NCBI RefSeq assembly: GCF_049747295.1
Contig: NZ_JBMHJM010000003.1
Span: 1-64,000, forward strand
DNA length: 64,000 nucleotides
Reading direction: 5' to 3'
Source: Afipia sp049747295
Lineage (GTDB): Bacteria > Pseudomonadota > Alphaproteobacteria > Rhizobiales > Xanthobacteraceae
In this document: positions 40,711 to 48,967 of the stretch, in pieces
Numbering within the stretch: position 1 is the first letter of the stretch
Layout of the letters: every line of letters begins with the position of its first letter
Notes under the pieces: model-generated
The model's input: the letters and a program-made list of their open reading frames with translations, nothing else
What the model was told of the DNA's origin: nothing
Databases searched by the model: none
Translations under genes and position numbers: made by a program

Positions 40711-42120
40711 CTAGCGGCCATCAGGTGTGCGAACGCCGAACCAGCTGTCGCGAACCTGATGATAGTGAACGCTCGGATCGTATATCGTGGTCGCAAGTTT
40801 CATGACCGACGGCGACAAACGGCCGATTGCATTCAGGACGTTATAAGACGCAACAACACGGTCGTGCTGTGCCGTCACCAGGTTAACCCGTGCGTTGACG
40901 AGTGCTTGCTGCGCGTTGAGGACGTCCAGCGTGGTGCGCTGCCCGACTCGTGCTTCTTCGCGGACGCCATTCAGCGCGATTTCCGACGCCGTGACTTGAG
41001 CCTGCGCCGATGAAACCTGTGCTTTGCCGGCCACCAGCTGTCCCCAGGCCTGAGCCACTGTTGCGCGAGTCTGATCGCGCACCTGCTCGAGGTTGAGACG
41101 CTGCTGACCCAGCGATTCTTTCGACTGACGGATCAGCGCGTATTCGGCGCCGCCTTGATAAACCGGAATACTCAACTGGGCGACTGCTGAAGCACCGAAT
41201 GATCGGTAGATCGTCGGGGTGCTTTCGTAGGACTGCTGAACGCTGCCCTGCAGGGTCACTGTCGGGAACAGCGCGCCTTCGTTGACCTTGACCTGCAGAT
41301 GGGCGACGTCGATGCCATACATCGCGGCGGTCACGTTGGGATTTTCCACCAACCCCAGACTGATAGATCCAGCCAGAGTCGCCGGCAGGAAACGATCAAC
41401 CGGAGATCCAGGCGCAAGATTCGTTGGCTCACTGCCGATGATCCGGCGGAAGTTCGCGCGCGTCGTCGTCAGATTGGACTCTGCGGTCAAGAGCTGGGTG
41501 CGCCCGGCTGCCAGCTGTGCTTCCGACTGAGCAACGTCGGTCCGTGTCACTTCACCGACGTTGAAGCGATCACGCGTTTGCTTCAGCGTCTGCTCAAGAA
41601 CGCGAACGTTGCTTTGCTGAACTTCGACGATCGCCGAATCACGCAGGTAGTCCATGTAAATGGTCGCGGCAGACAACAAGACGGTCTGCTCAAGCACACG
41701 CAAGCCTTCGCGAGCTGCCGAAACCTGGCTTTCCGCGGCGCGGGTGCGGTTGCCGGTTTGCCCACCGTTGAACAGCGTTTGCGTGACCGTGGCGCCAACC
41801 GAACGCGGAGCGTTGACGCCTGCAACACCGACTTTGCTAAGCCGGTCTCCGATAGACGTATTCTGCTGGGTGTCAGTAAACTGCGTCCCCGCACTCGCCG
41901 TGACCGCCACTTTCGGGCGATAGCCTGAAAGAGCTTGCGGGACGTTTTCATCCGTCGAACGGACCGATGCGCGCTGCGCATTGAGCTGAGGATTGGTTTG
42001 GTAAGCGCGAACCAACGCCGCTTCCAATGTGTCGGCCAAAACCGGGCCCGCGGCGAAACCGCTCAACAGAGCGACAGCGGCCACCCCAGCACTTAACTTC
42101 AGCCGATATTTTGCAGACAT
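40711..42120 (-). CDS. tolC: TolC-family outer-membrane channel protein
   Basis: A 469-residue protein from the ATG at 42120, with a signal peptide (LKLSAGVAAVALLSGFAAGP, cleavage after VLA). It has the duplicated TolC layout of long heptad helices, visible in SAAREGLRVLEQTVLLSAAT and in the second repeat (RQSKESLGQQRLNLEQVRDQ), plus beta segments forming the outer-membrane barrel. It is the exit duct for type I secretion or tripartite efflux. A longer frame to 42165 has no good start. It lies in the conserved order pcm-tolC-popZ-valS. Another outer-membrane efflux protein exists at 57.4 kb, so this one is probably the general-purpose channel. Confidence 0.94.
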   Translation of the reverse strand: MSAKYRLKLSAGVAAVALLSGFAAGPVLADTLEAALVRAYQTNPQLNAQRASVRSTDENVPQALSGYRPKVAVTASAGTQFTDTQQNTSIGDRLSKVGVAGVNAPRSVGATVTQTLFNGGQTGNRTRAAESQVSAAREGLRVLEQTVLLSAATIYMDYLRDSAIVEVQQSNVRVLEQTLKQTRDRFNVGEVTRTDVAQSEAQLAAGRTQLLTAESNLTTTRANFRRIIGSEPTNLAPGSPVDRFLPATLAGSISLGLVENPNVTAAMYGIDVAHLQVKVNEGALFPTVTLQGSVQQSYESTPTIYRSFGASAVAQLSIPVYQGGAEYALIRQSKESLGQQRLNLEQVRDQTRATVAQAWGQLVAGKAQVSSAQAQVTASEIALNGVREEARVGQRTTLDVLNAQQALVNARVNLVTAQHDRVVASYNVLNAIGRLSPSVMKLATTIYDPSVHYHQVRDSWFGVRTPDGR

Positions 42121-42323
42121 ACCATCCGTCCCCAACCGGCCAAGCTCGCCATCCTGGGCGCGCAAAAACCGGGCAATCGATTCGGGTTAACAACCCGTTC
42201 CCACCAGGCACTCTATTCGCCGCATCGCCGCGAAGGAACACCCTAAGTCAAATCCCACAGGAAACTTATAGAGTTGGGGCTTTGAGGTCACACTTGAATT
42301 CGACCGAAAGCCCCCTAGTGGAA

Positions 42324-42989
42324 CTAAAAGGTGAAGGCTGGCAACCGCTGCATCCCTGGCAAGATCGGCGCAAAAGCGTCGAAAAGCACGCGGCTGCCGA
42401 AGTCTCCGGCCGATCTTGTGACAAGATTCGCCCGTGGAGGTTGTGTGGTCGCAAAGACACCCACGAGGCGTCCCGCGGGCTTCAGTTGCGCGAAAAGCCC
42501 CTCCGGTTCGATCTCGGTGGCTCCATCCAGAACAATCACATCGTAAGGCCCGTGCGCCGCATCGCCGGCTGCGGCCTCGGCGGTTCCGATTGTGACATTT
42601 GCGATTCCAATTTGCGACAAATTGGTCTTTGCCGCGCCAGCCAGCGCAGCATCCGATTCCGTCGCAAACACCTCGCCAGCCAGACGTGAAACGATGGCGG
42701 CCGAATAGCCGGTCGCACAACCGACCACCAGCACCCGATCGGTCTCTGCAATTGAGGCGGCCTGGAGCATCTTCGCCAGGACAACCGGCTTGATCAGGTA
42801 TCGTTTGGCGGTTCCCACCCCTCCGACCTCAATATCGAGATCGAGGTAGGCAATTGGTCGCTGCGCAGCAGGAACGAAGTCCTCACGCGGTACCGCCAGC
42901 ATCGCATCCAGGATTCGCAAATCCGTGACGTCGCTGGGACGGACCTGACCATCGACCATCTTTTGCCGAGCGGTCGAAAATTCTGACAT
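42324..42989 (-). CDS. pcm: Protein-L-isoaspartate O-methyltransferase-family protein
   Basis: A 221-residue SAM-dependent methyltransferase from the ATG at 42989, with GAGG upstream. The start MSEFSTARQKMVDGQVRPSD and the SAM-binding VLVVGCATGYSAAIVSRLAG, followed by VIVLDGATEIEP, are typical of the PCMT branch next to tolC in alphaproteobacteria. These proteins are related to the repair enzyme for isomerised aspartate, but the short form in this position may have a different substrate. It is divergent from a 77-residue gene. Confidence 0.85.
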   Translation of the reverse strand: MSEFSTARQKMVDGQVRPSDVTDLRILDAMLAVPREDFVPAAQRPIAYLDLDIEVGGVGTAKRYLIKPVVLAKMLQAASIAETDRVLVVGCATGYSAAIVSRLAGEVFATESDAALAGAAKTNLSQIGIANVTIGTAEAAAGDAAHGPYDVIVLDGATEIEPEGLFAQLKPAGRLVGVFATTQPPRANLVTRSAGDFGSRVLFDAFAPILPGMQRLPAFTF

Positions 42990-43163
42990 ATCGTTACCTC
43001 TGGAGTGGACTGGCCGCGCACTTCGGCGGAACCGAATGGCGGCATATTTGCTGCAACGGCGCGTGCGATGCAAGGCTGCCGGTAAACCCGAGTGCTGGAA
43101 GAAAATCCCCCCTCATGACAAGGTCGAAGGTGAATCTTGAGAACGAGAAGCTGAAACCTAGCC

Positions 43164-43397
43164 ATGGCCGATTCCACTTCCACGCCGGGCGCAAAGGCGG
43201 ATGACGATTCGTCGACGCTCCGCAGGCTGATGGATCAATTCGATGCCCTGCCGTCTGAGGTCCGCGAGGCTCTCGCAACCGCGATCTCCCCAAGCGATCA
43301 GATGATCGAAGTGCTATGTACGATGCATCAGAGCGGCTTTGCGCTATCCGATCTGCTCAGGGTGATTTCGGCGAGCAACGCAAACAGCAGCCGCTAA
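43164..43397 (+). CDS. Small hypothetical protein
   Basis: A 77-residue protein with a Ser/Thr/Asp-rich start and then a helical part (STLRRLMDQFDALPSEVREA, SDQMIEVLCTMHQSGFALSD). It has no signal peptide or membrane segment, and one Cys. I do not recognise the family. It is divergent from pcm with ~174 bp between, and is followed by a convergent 51-residue membrane protein. Confidence 0.55.
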   Translation: MADSTSTPGAKADDDSSTLRRLMDQFDALPSEVREALATAISPSDQMIEVLCTMHQSGFALSDLLRVISASNANSSR

Positions 43398-43407
43398 CAG
43401 ATTAACC

Positions 43408-43563
43408 TTATCGCCACGCACTGTTCTGAAGAAGCATCACACAAACAATCACCGCCAGGGTCACAGCGGTCGCGATCAACATGGATCGGCCGCTCATCCC
43501 GCGACCAATCCACCAGAGCAACGCCACGCACATCAAGACCGGGACAATAATCTCGAGTGACAT
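43408..43563 (-). CDS. 51-residue two-helix membrane protein
   Basis: An ATG at 43563 opens a 52-codon frame ending in TAA at 43408-43410. A GAGGG purine tract precedes it by eight bases. The translation has two hydrophobic stretches (IIVPVLMCVALLWWIG and MLIATAVTLAVIVCVMLL) split by a short basic turn (RGMSGRS), and ends QNSAWR. That is the pattern of a small inner-membrane hairpin protein. It is too short for a usual gene threshold and could be missed in automatic annotation. Function unknown. Confidence 0.6.
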   Translation of the reverse strand: MSLEIIVPVLMCVALLWWIGRGMSGRSMLIATAVTLAVIVCVMLLQNSAWR

Positions 43564-43645
43564 GGGGATACCCTCATCCACTGGTTATGGTCCGCAATGG
43601 GCGATTGCATATAGGTTCACGCCCCTGTAACAAGTCGCCCGGTGA

Positions 43646-43719
43646 GGCCACGTGGCGGAGTGGTTACGCAGCGGTCTGCAAAACCGTTTACACCAGTTCA
43701 ATTCTGGTCGTGGCCTCCA
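43646..43719 (+). tRNA. tRNA-Cys (anticodon GCA)
   Basis: The acceptor stem GGCCACG (43646-43652) pairs with CGTGGCC (43709-43715), followed by the discriminator T and an encoded CCA (43717-43719). The T arm reads ACCAGTTCAATTCTGGT. The anticodon loop CTGCAAA gives anticodon GCA. Confidence 0.95.
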
Positions 43720-43764
43720 AAAAATAATCTCTTAGTCATCCGTCGGTTTTGACGGAATTATGCT

Positions 43765-43792
43765 TTGCAAGTTTAAGGGCCTTTGTTATATG
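43765..43792 (+). promoter_or_regulatory. Sigma-70-type promoter for tRNA-Asn
   Basis: TTGCAA (43765-43770) and TATATG (43787-43792) are separated by 16 bases, placing a start around 43799, twenty bases before the tRNA. An alternative pairing is TTGACG at 43749 with TTTAAG at 43772. Confidence 0.5.
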
Positions 43793-43818
43793 CGGCCCCA
43801 TCGCTGCTTCGGCAGTAT

Positions 43819-43893
43819 TCCTCGGTAGCTCAGCGGTAGAGCATTCGACTGTTAATCGAATGGTCGCTGGTTCGAATCCAGCCCGGGGAGCCA
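43819..43893 (+). tRNA. tRNA-Asn (anticodon GTT)
   Basis: The acceptor stem TCCTCGG (43819-43825) pairs with CCGGGGA (43883-43889), then a G discriminator and encoded CCA (43891-43893). The T arm contains GGTTCGAATCC, and the anticodon loop CTGTTAA gives GTT. Confidence 0.96.
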
Positions 43894-44293
43894 TTCTCCT
43901 TTTAAAAAAAACTAAGCCTTTTCAGCATCTTGCGGACTGCACCGCACGTGCTTCGTCGCATGATCTCAACTGATTGTTTTCATTGAATTCTGCTCGATCC
44001 GCTATGGTATTGCGCGCCTGCGCGTGCCCTTGAGATATACTGCATACACAAGTCGTGCTGCGGTCTATTCTTCCCTGGCAATCAAGCACCATGAGCCCAA
44101 AGCTGATACCGGTGGGTGGCGAGGAACCCTATCGCAACGACGACGCCTGCTCCTCCGCAGCTCTAAAAGAACGATTGGGCGTGCCGCCCGATCATCATAT
44201 GCGTTGCCTCGCGTCAGTTATTGCCGTGACCGAAGCCTGTCTCGTCGCCCAGTACCTCGTCCGACTGAAACACGATCTCAGCCCCCTGTCCGG
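43894..44293. other. Intergenic region after tRNA-Asn, no clear gene
   Basis: A 400-bp stretch beginning with an A/T-rich run. A plus-strand frame starting at an ATG at 44091 would code for ~74 residues (MSPKLIPVGGEEPYRNDDAC and onward), but it has no ribosome site, and its end crosses the next gene on the other strand. Another frame from 44024 is rich in Arg and Ser and looks non-coding. I see no tRNA-end repeat, integrase or transposase. Confidence 0.4.
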
Positions 44294-44764
44294 TCAATCC
44301 CCATCGGATCGGTAGATCATCGAGAGTTTCCAACCGTTCGTTTGCCGCCGAAAAAGGAGGCCGCCAATTCGCTGTGCTCCGCCCCCATCCAGATCAACCT
44401 TCGGGAACACAGGATTGGCACGAAGAAAATCTAGCGTGCTACCACTGAAGCCGCGCATATTGGCAGCCTCCTTCAGGCTGGCGCGCAACACCGGTCCGAA
44501 TGCCGGCTTTCCGATCGCCTTGATCGGATCATCATCGAGTTCGCCCTTTGCCTTGAGTGGGAAGCTCACCATTGCTTCGATAGCCGCTGTGTCGTCATTC
44601 ATGACGGCTTGGCGAAAAAGCGCCCAGAAGGACTGGAAATCGACAACGTTCGCCACCTCGGATCCCTGGCGGGGCGTGGCCTGTGCGAGAGCCGCACTGT
44701 CAACAAACGTAGAAAGGAACGTCGCAGCCACTATCATGGCATACTGATGCGCCCTGCTCCCCAT
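44294..44764 (-). CDS. Secreted hypothetical protein
   Basis: A 156-residue protein with a signal peptide over residues ~10-28 (MIVAATFLSTFVDSAALAQA). The mature part has FQSFWALFRQAVMNDDTAAI and VSFPLKAKGELDDDP, then a C-terminal RRQTNGWKLSMIYRSDG. The arrangement resembles small periplasmic proteins of the NTF2-like kind (a helix with an FPLK motif, and a strand ending in W-K-L), but the match is loose. An AGGG precedes the first ATG by about eight bases; ATG 44737 is an alternative. Isolated gene in the accessory zone. Confidence 0.6.
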   Translation of the reverse strand: MGSRAHQYAMIVAATFLSTFVDSAALAQATPRQGSEVANVVDFQSFWALFRQAVMNDDTAAIEAMVSFPLKAKGELDDDPIKAIGKPAFGPVLRASLKEAANMRGFSGSTLDFLRANPVFPKVDLDGGGAQRIGGLLFRRQTNGWKLSMIYRSDGD

Positions 44765-45116
44765 GCGAAATACCCTTGTCGAATTGAGCTACCGTTTGAG
44801 ACCTATAATATGCGGGTGGATCACGTCCAGCCAAACGAACACATCTCAGTCGCTATCACATACTGCTACCAGCACTGCAGTTGGCCGCAGGACGGGTGAC
44901 AACAATATCTGGCACGGAGCACCATGATCGTTTCTCTCGATGCGCTTCCCGCATTCACTCGCAGTTGAAGTGTTGAACGGAGAGAGTCCGGATCACCGGA
45001 TCATCCGAAAGACAATGATAGGCTGTGCGGGGAATGCTCGCTCGGATCGATGGGATGAAGAATCGAGTATCGAGTAAGGTGAAAGCCCGGGCCACCAATC
45101 GTCAACGCACGGCACC
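44765..45116. other. Intergenic region without recognisable gene
   Basis: About 350 bp between two minus-strand secreted-protein genes. Frames on both strands are short or lack sensible composition (the minus-strand frame 44993-45238 is out of phase with the SH3 gene and rich in Arg/Ser/Trp). It should carry the promoter of the gene ending at 44294. Confidence 0.4.
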
Positions 45117-45725
45117 TTAAGGCGCGAGGGGCGCCAGGTCAGCGGCCGCCACCCACCCCTGCGCCCAATTGTCTCGTTCGGTCGGATAGACGACCTGCAC
45201 TTGGTTTCCCTGCTGCGCCAGGATGCCGACAACATCACCCTTCACCACATAGGTACGACCGGCCGCCCCATCAGCCGCAGCCTTGAACGCGACGCGCGCG
45301 TTTCGCACCCTGGCAAGATCAGTCCAACTGCCCGATCTGATTCGATCGAGTCCGATGCCGCTTCCAGCTTCCGCTTCGGGCGGAAGGACAAGACCGCAGC
45401 CAGGCAAGTCCCTGACATGTGCCATGCTGAACATGACCTCGTCGGCGCGGCTCACGGTAATCCGTCCGCTCAGGTTAGGAGACTGCACGGTGTGGATTAT
45501 CGCCTGATTGCCGCTGATTTCGCCTACAAAATCGAAGACGCAGCGCTTAGTCGCACCATCGCCCTGCTCCATATCGAAGTGGCCAACAACTCGCCCAGTG
45601 GGACCGACCGCCAGTACGACCCCTTCATAGAAGCCCGACCGGAGAGAAGCCGCCGCGCCGGCGGCCGAGGCGTATCCCAAGGCGGTCAAGATCACGACAA
45701 TTGAGGTGAGCGCCTTCCCTTGCAT
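45117..45725 (-). CDS. Secreted protein with C-terminal SH3-like domain
   Basis: A 202-residue protein with a signal peptide (LTSIVVILTALGYASAAGAA). Residues ~28-120 form a beta-rich domain (GFYEGVVLAVGPTGRVVGHF, CVFDFVGEISGNQAIIHTVQ) with two Cys. Residues ~130-200 look like a bacterial SH3 domain (ARVAFKAAADGAAGRTYVVK, GDVVGILAQQGNQVQVVY and a final WVAAADLAPL). Bacterial SH3 domains often bind cell wall or peptides in the periplasm. An AAGG lies ahead of the ATG. Not linked to a known system. Confidence 0.65.
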   Translation of the reverse strand: MQGKALTSIVVILTALGYASAAGAAASLRSGFYEGVVLAVGPTGRVVGHFDMEQGDGATKRCVFDFVGEISGNQAIIHTVQSPNLSGRITVSRADEVMFSMAHVRDLPGCGLVLPPEAEAGSGIGLDRIRSGSWTDLARVRNARVAFKAAADGAAGRTYVVKGDVVGILAQQGNQVQVVYPTERDNWAQGWVAAADLAPLAP

Positions 45726-45935
45726 GTGACTTTACCTTCCGTGCGTTTCGAATCGCGCAACTTTCTATCCTTAGACGGAACATTCCTACGCAAGCTACGA
45801 TCCCTTTTCCATCTTGTGCGGGATGAGAGCCGTCTAGGCTTCAAGGTGAGAAAGTCACGAATGACGTGTGATTTCCGACGGCGCGGTGCTGAGCCATACG
45901 CCTGTTCCGCATCAACCAGTCAGACGCACCACAGG

Positions 45936-46415
45936 CTACAGCACGATATCCTGTGTGCCCACTTCGCTTAAATGCTCGTTGATAAACTTCACCGCCAAGC
46001 CCAGGCTCACATCCCAGGAGCAGTCGAATAGAAGTCCCACGACTCTCTCGCGCGGATCAGTGAACGATCGCTGGATTATCATTTCCGTTAGGGTGACCAA
46101 GCGGCCAACGTCGCTCAACGTACCAACTTCAGGCGCCCATTGATCCGCAAATTCCGGGCCGAACCGCGCACGGCACTCCGGCAGAATGCGTAGATAATAT
46201 TCGAAAATGGCTTCTTCAGCCAACCTGCAAAGTGTGCCCTTATGCTCTTGGAATGTGGCGAAGGCTTCCCTTTGAGCAACCTCAATTTCACTAGCCTCGT
46301 CGCACGGGATGGATAAGGCAATGGCCACTCTCTTGCCAAAGATAGGCAAGACGCATTTGCCCATCCATTGAAAATCATATTCGATGTCGCCAAACAGTTC
46401 GTCGATCACGCGCAT
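45936..46415 (-). CDS. Hypothetical protein, DUF6985/immunity-like C-terminus
   Basis: A 159-residue soluble acidic protein. FGDIEYDFQWMGKCVLPIFG at the start, a helical middle and the ending VVGLLFDCSWDVSLGLAVKF, INEHLSEVGTQDIVL, resemble small DUF6985-type proteins that often occur as stand-alone or immunity-like genes. GGGAGG lies directly against the ATG at 46415; a GTG two codons downstream (46409) has a better distance. No toxin gene is next to it. I am not certain of the family. Confidence 0.55.
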   Translation of the reverse strand: MRVIDELFGDIEYDFQWMGKCVLPIFGKRVAIALSIPCDEASEIEVAQREAFATFQEHKGTLCRLAEEAIFEYYLRILPECRARFGPEFADQWAPEVGTLSDVGRLVTLTEMIIQRSFTDPRERVVGLLFDCSWDVSLGLAVKFINEHLSEVGTQDIVL

Positions 46416-46694
46416 CCTCCCAGCCTTTGACGGCTTATGAGCAATACGTGAATGTCCGAAATTGGGCGATCGCCACCTGACCCCTGCTGAGGTTGCGGAC
46501 CGGAGTCGATAATGTTCGCTATTGAAGAAATGAAAATGCAGGCGAAGCGACTAAATTGAGGCACGGGTGACCTGATCAGAGCTCTCGACTATTCTACGCT
46601 CGATCCAGCGCCTTGCGCTGTAATGTTGCTGCCCATAGCTGTCTTTGGTCGGCGAATCTGACACCTTCGCTGAAGGGATGTTGGAACCGGCCGA

Positions 46695-47027
46695 ATGACC
46701 TTTGAAGCTTCGAGAAAAGGGCAGCCTGACGTGAGCGCAGAGGCAAAGGCCGAGCTCGACCGTCATTTTGAATGGATCGCAGAACGGCTTCCCCACAGAG
46801 CGGGGCAGTTCGTGCGATGGTTGCGTCAACCCTCCTCCCGCCTCGTTCGAATCCCGCTTTCGGCACTTCTGATTCTGGGAGGCATCTTCAGCTTCCTCCC
46901 GATCCTGGGTCTGTGGATGCTGCCCCTCGGTCTTATGCTCGTTGCCCAGGACGTTCCGTTCCTTCAGCAACCGCTCGCGAACGCGCTCGGGTGGATCGAG
47001 CGGAAGTGGATGAGCCGGAAAGACTGA
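46695..47027 (+). CDS. Small conserved inner-membrane protein
   Basis: A 110-residue protein. A soluble helical N-terminus (residues 1-45) is followed by two closely spaced hydrophobic segments (IPLSALLILGGIFSFLPILG and LWMLPLGLMLVAQDVPFL), and a C-terminal helix ends in WIERKWMSRKD. The LPILGLWMLPLGLMLVAQDV stretch is a recurrent signature of a small Hyphomicrobiales membrane family without assigned function. It stands alone between the accessory zone and the porin. Confidence 0.72.
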   Translation: MTFEASRKGQPDVSAEAKAELDRHFEWIAERLPHRAGQFVRWLRQPSSRLVRIPLSALLILGGIFSFLPILGLWMLPLGLMLVAQDVPFLQQPLANALGWIERKWMSRKD

Positions 47028-47079
47028 TCCCGTAAAACACGCTTCTCAGCTATCGCTACATCGAGGGTTGCAAATTAAT

Positions 47080-47092
47080 TGACTAAGTCAAC
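47080..47092. promoter_or_regulatory. 13-bp perfect palindrome upstream of the porin
   Basis: TTGACTAAGTCAA is a perfect inverted repeat around one central base, 144 bp before the porin ATG. It could be an operator; no phosphate-box-like repeats (CTGTCAT) are visible. Chance occurrence is possible. Confidence 0.3.
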
Positions 47093-47235
47093 AATCAGTG
47101 TTCTGCCGACAACAGCGCGCAGGAATCGTCTTTGGAAGTCAGCCCTGCGGGGCTGATCTGTTTGCTCGCAGATATTGCCTCGACTAGCCTCCTCCCAGCT
47201 TAGCTCAACAAGGGCAAATCTGTTGGGAGCTTGAC

Positions 47236-48855
47236 ATGCAGATCAATCGATTCCCTTCCATTGCAGTGTTTGCAGCCGCTGCCGTTGCCGCAGTCTCCAT
47301 CCAGCAAGCACACGCAGAGTCCAGCAGCGACGCGGAGATCGCGCTCTTAAAGCAGCAGCTACGCATGCTCGAGCAGAAGCTCGACAAACTCCAGAAACAG
47401 ACCACGGCAAATACGCAAGCCACCGCAAACGCCAAAGCGGAAGCCAAGGCCGCAGCAAAGGCTGAAGCGAAAGCGGAAGCAAAGGTTGCGGTCGCCAATG
47501 CCAATGCGGCCATCCCGACCAAGGGCCCGGTGGTGCCGCCGTCCGGTGCCGTGGTGTCGATGCCGAACAATCGTCCGACCATCTGCACCGCGGATGGCGA
47601 GAACTGCGTCGCCGTCACGGGGCGCTTGCACTGGGATGTCGGCGGTTACGACTATCATCCCAACACGGCGTTCACGTCACCGCAGCGGCTCGACAGCGGC
47701 CAGAACGTACGCCGCGCGCGCATCGGCATCACCGGCAAATTCCTGAGCGACTGGAATTTCGCGCTGGTTTACGACTTCGGCGGCTCATCCGACGGCTTCA
47801 GCGGCACGGCACCCGGATCCTTGCCGGGCGGCGGCACCTCGGGCGTCGAAAACGCCTACATCAGCTACACGGGCCTCAAGCCGTTCGGCGGCAAGATGGC
47901 GGTCGAAGGCGGCATCATGGATGTGCCCTGGACGCTGGAGGAAGCCACGAGCTCCAACGACATCACCTTCATGGAACGCCCCTCGTCGAACGTGATCGCG
48001 ACCAGCATCGCCGCCGGCGATTTCCGCTCCGCCGCCGGCACCCGCTGGTTCAACGATTGGTTCTGGCTGGGCGGCTATGTCACCGGTCCGACCACAGGCG
48101 CCATTCACTCGGCCTCCAGCATCAACCCGCCCGGCTCGACGGAACAGTACGGCGCCGTGGTCCGCGCCGCCGGCCAGCTCCTCAGTGGTCCGGGTTACTC
48201 GCTGCATCTCGGCGGCAATGCCGAATGGCTGATCCAGCCGCCGCGCAATCTCGTGAGCAACGCGCAGACCCTGACGCTGAGCGATCGTCCGGAACTGCGC
48301 ATCGATCCGACCTCGCTGATCACGACGAATGCGATCGCCAACACCTCCGGCGCGCAGGTCTACGGTGTCGAAGCGGCGGGCAATTACGGGCCGCTGTTCT
48401 TCCAGGGTGAGTACTACTGGTACAACGTCGATCGCGATGCCTCGACCGGCTTGCCGCCGATCGGTGCGCCGAGCCTGCAATTCCAGGGCGGCTACGCGCA
48501 GGCGAGTTATGTGCTCACCGGCGAGAACCGTACCTACAATGCCGCGAACGCCGCCTATAACGGCGTCAAGCCGCGGGATCCGTTCTCGCTGACGAACGGT
48601 GGCTGGGGGGCGTGGGAAATCGCCGGCCGCATCTCCACCATCGATCTCAATGATCGGGTTGGATCAGCATTCGGCGTCGCTGGCGGCCGGCAGACCGTCT
48701 ACACCGCGGGCCTGAACTGGTACGTCAACAACAACATCCGCTTCATGCTGAATTACCTGCATGGCGATGTCGCACGGCAACTGTCTCCGACGTCGACTGT
48801 GGACGCCGGCTCGACGTTCGACGCGGTCGCCATGCGCACGCAGTTCGCGTTTTGA
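47236..48855 (+). CDS. Phosphate-selective-type porin (OprO/OprP family)
   Basis: A 539-residue outer-membrane protein with a signal peptide ending at AHA-ES (residue ~27). Residues 30-55 are a coiled coil (AEIALLKQQLRMLEQKLDKL), followed by an Ala/Lys/Glu/Asn repeat region (residues ~57-92) and a Pro-rich turn. The remaining ~420 residues are a beta barrel with the family pattern (RRARIGITGKFLSDWNFALV, then YDFGG) and a terminal Phe (MRTQFAF) for barrel assembly. Relatives form trimers that select phosphate or polyphosphate, but selectivity cannot be read here. A 9-bp hairpin follows the gene. Confidence 0.88.
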   Translation: MQINRFPSIAVFAAAAVAAVSIQQAHAESSSDAEIALLKQQLRMLEQKLDKLQKQTTANTQATANAKAEAKAAAKAEAKAEAKVAVANANAAIPTKGPVVPPSGAVVSMPNNRPTICTADGENCVAVTGRLHWDVGGYDYHPNTAFTSPQRLDSGQNVRRARIGITGKFLSDWNFALVYDFGGSSDGFSGTAPGSLPGGGTSGVENAYISYTGLKPFGGKMAVEGGIMDVPWTLEEATSSNDITFMERPSSNVIATSIAAGDFRSAAGTRWFNDWFWLGGYVTGPTTGAIHSASSINPPGSTEQYGAVVRAAGQLLSGPGYSLHLGGNAEWLIQPPRNLVSNAQTLTLSDRPELRIDPTSLITTNAIANTSGAQVYGVEAAGNYGPLFFQGEYYWYNVDRDASTGLPPIGAPSLQFQGGYAQASYVLTGENRTYNAANAAYNGVKPRDPFSLTNGGWGAWEIAGRISTIDLNDRVGSAFGVAGGRQTVYTAGLNWYVNNNIRFMLNYLHGDVARQLSPTSTVDAGSTFDAVAMRTQFAF

Positions 48856-48869
48856 CGAGCTAGCTCCCT

Positions 48870-48897
48870 GCCCGCGTGGTGTTGTTGTCACGCGGGC
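48870..48897. terminator. Hairpin after the porin gene
   Basis: GCCCGCGTG and CACGCGGGC form a perfect 9-bp stem around a ten-base loop, just after the porin stop at 48855. There is no T run. It also lies 71 bp past the end of the convergent DTW gene. Confidence 0.5.
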
Positions 48898-48967
48898 GGC
48901 ATCACGCGACGGACAAGCCCGGCAAGGTGATCCACGAATCTTCCGAGCGGCTTCGGAGAATTCAGCT

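Noticed and set aside
42276..42314. GGGGCTTT/AAAGCCCC inverted repeat after pcm as a terminator
   Set aside because: The arms are only eight bases with a 23-base loop and no T run on the relevant strand, so it is too weak to support.
44024..44434. 136-codon frame after tRNA-Asn
   Set aside because: Composition is Arg/Ser/Pro-rich with no ribosome site, and it overlaps the secreted-protein gene on the other strand.
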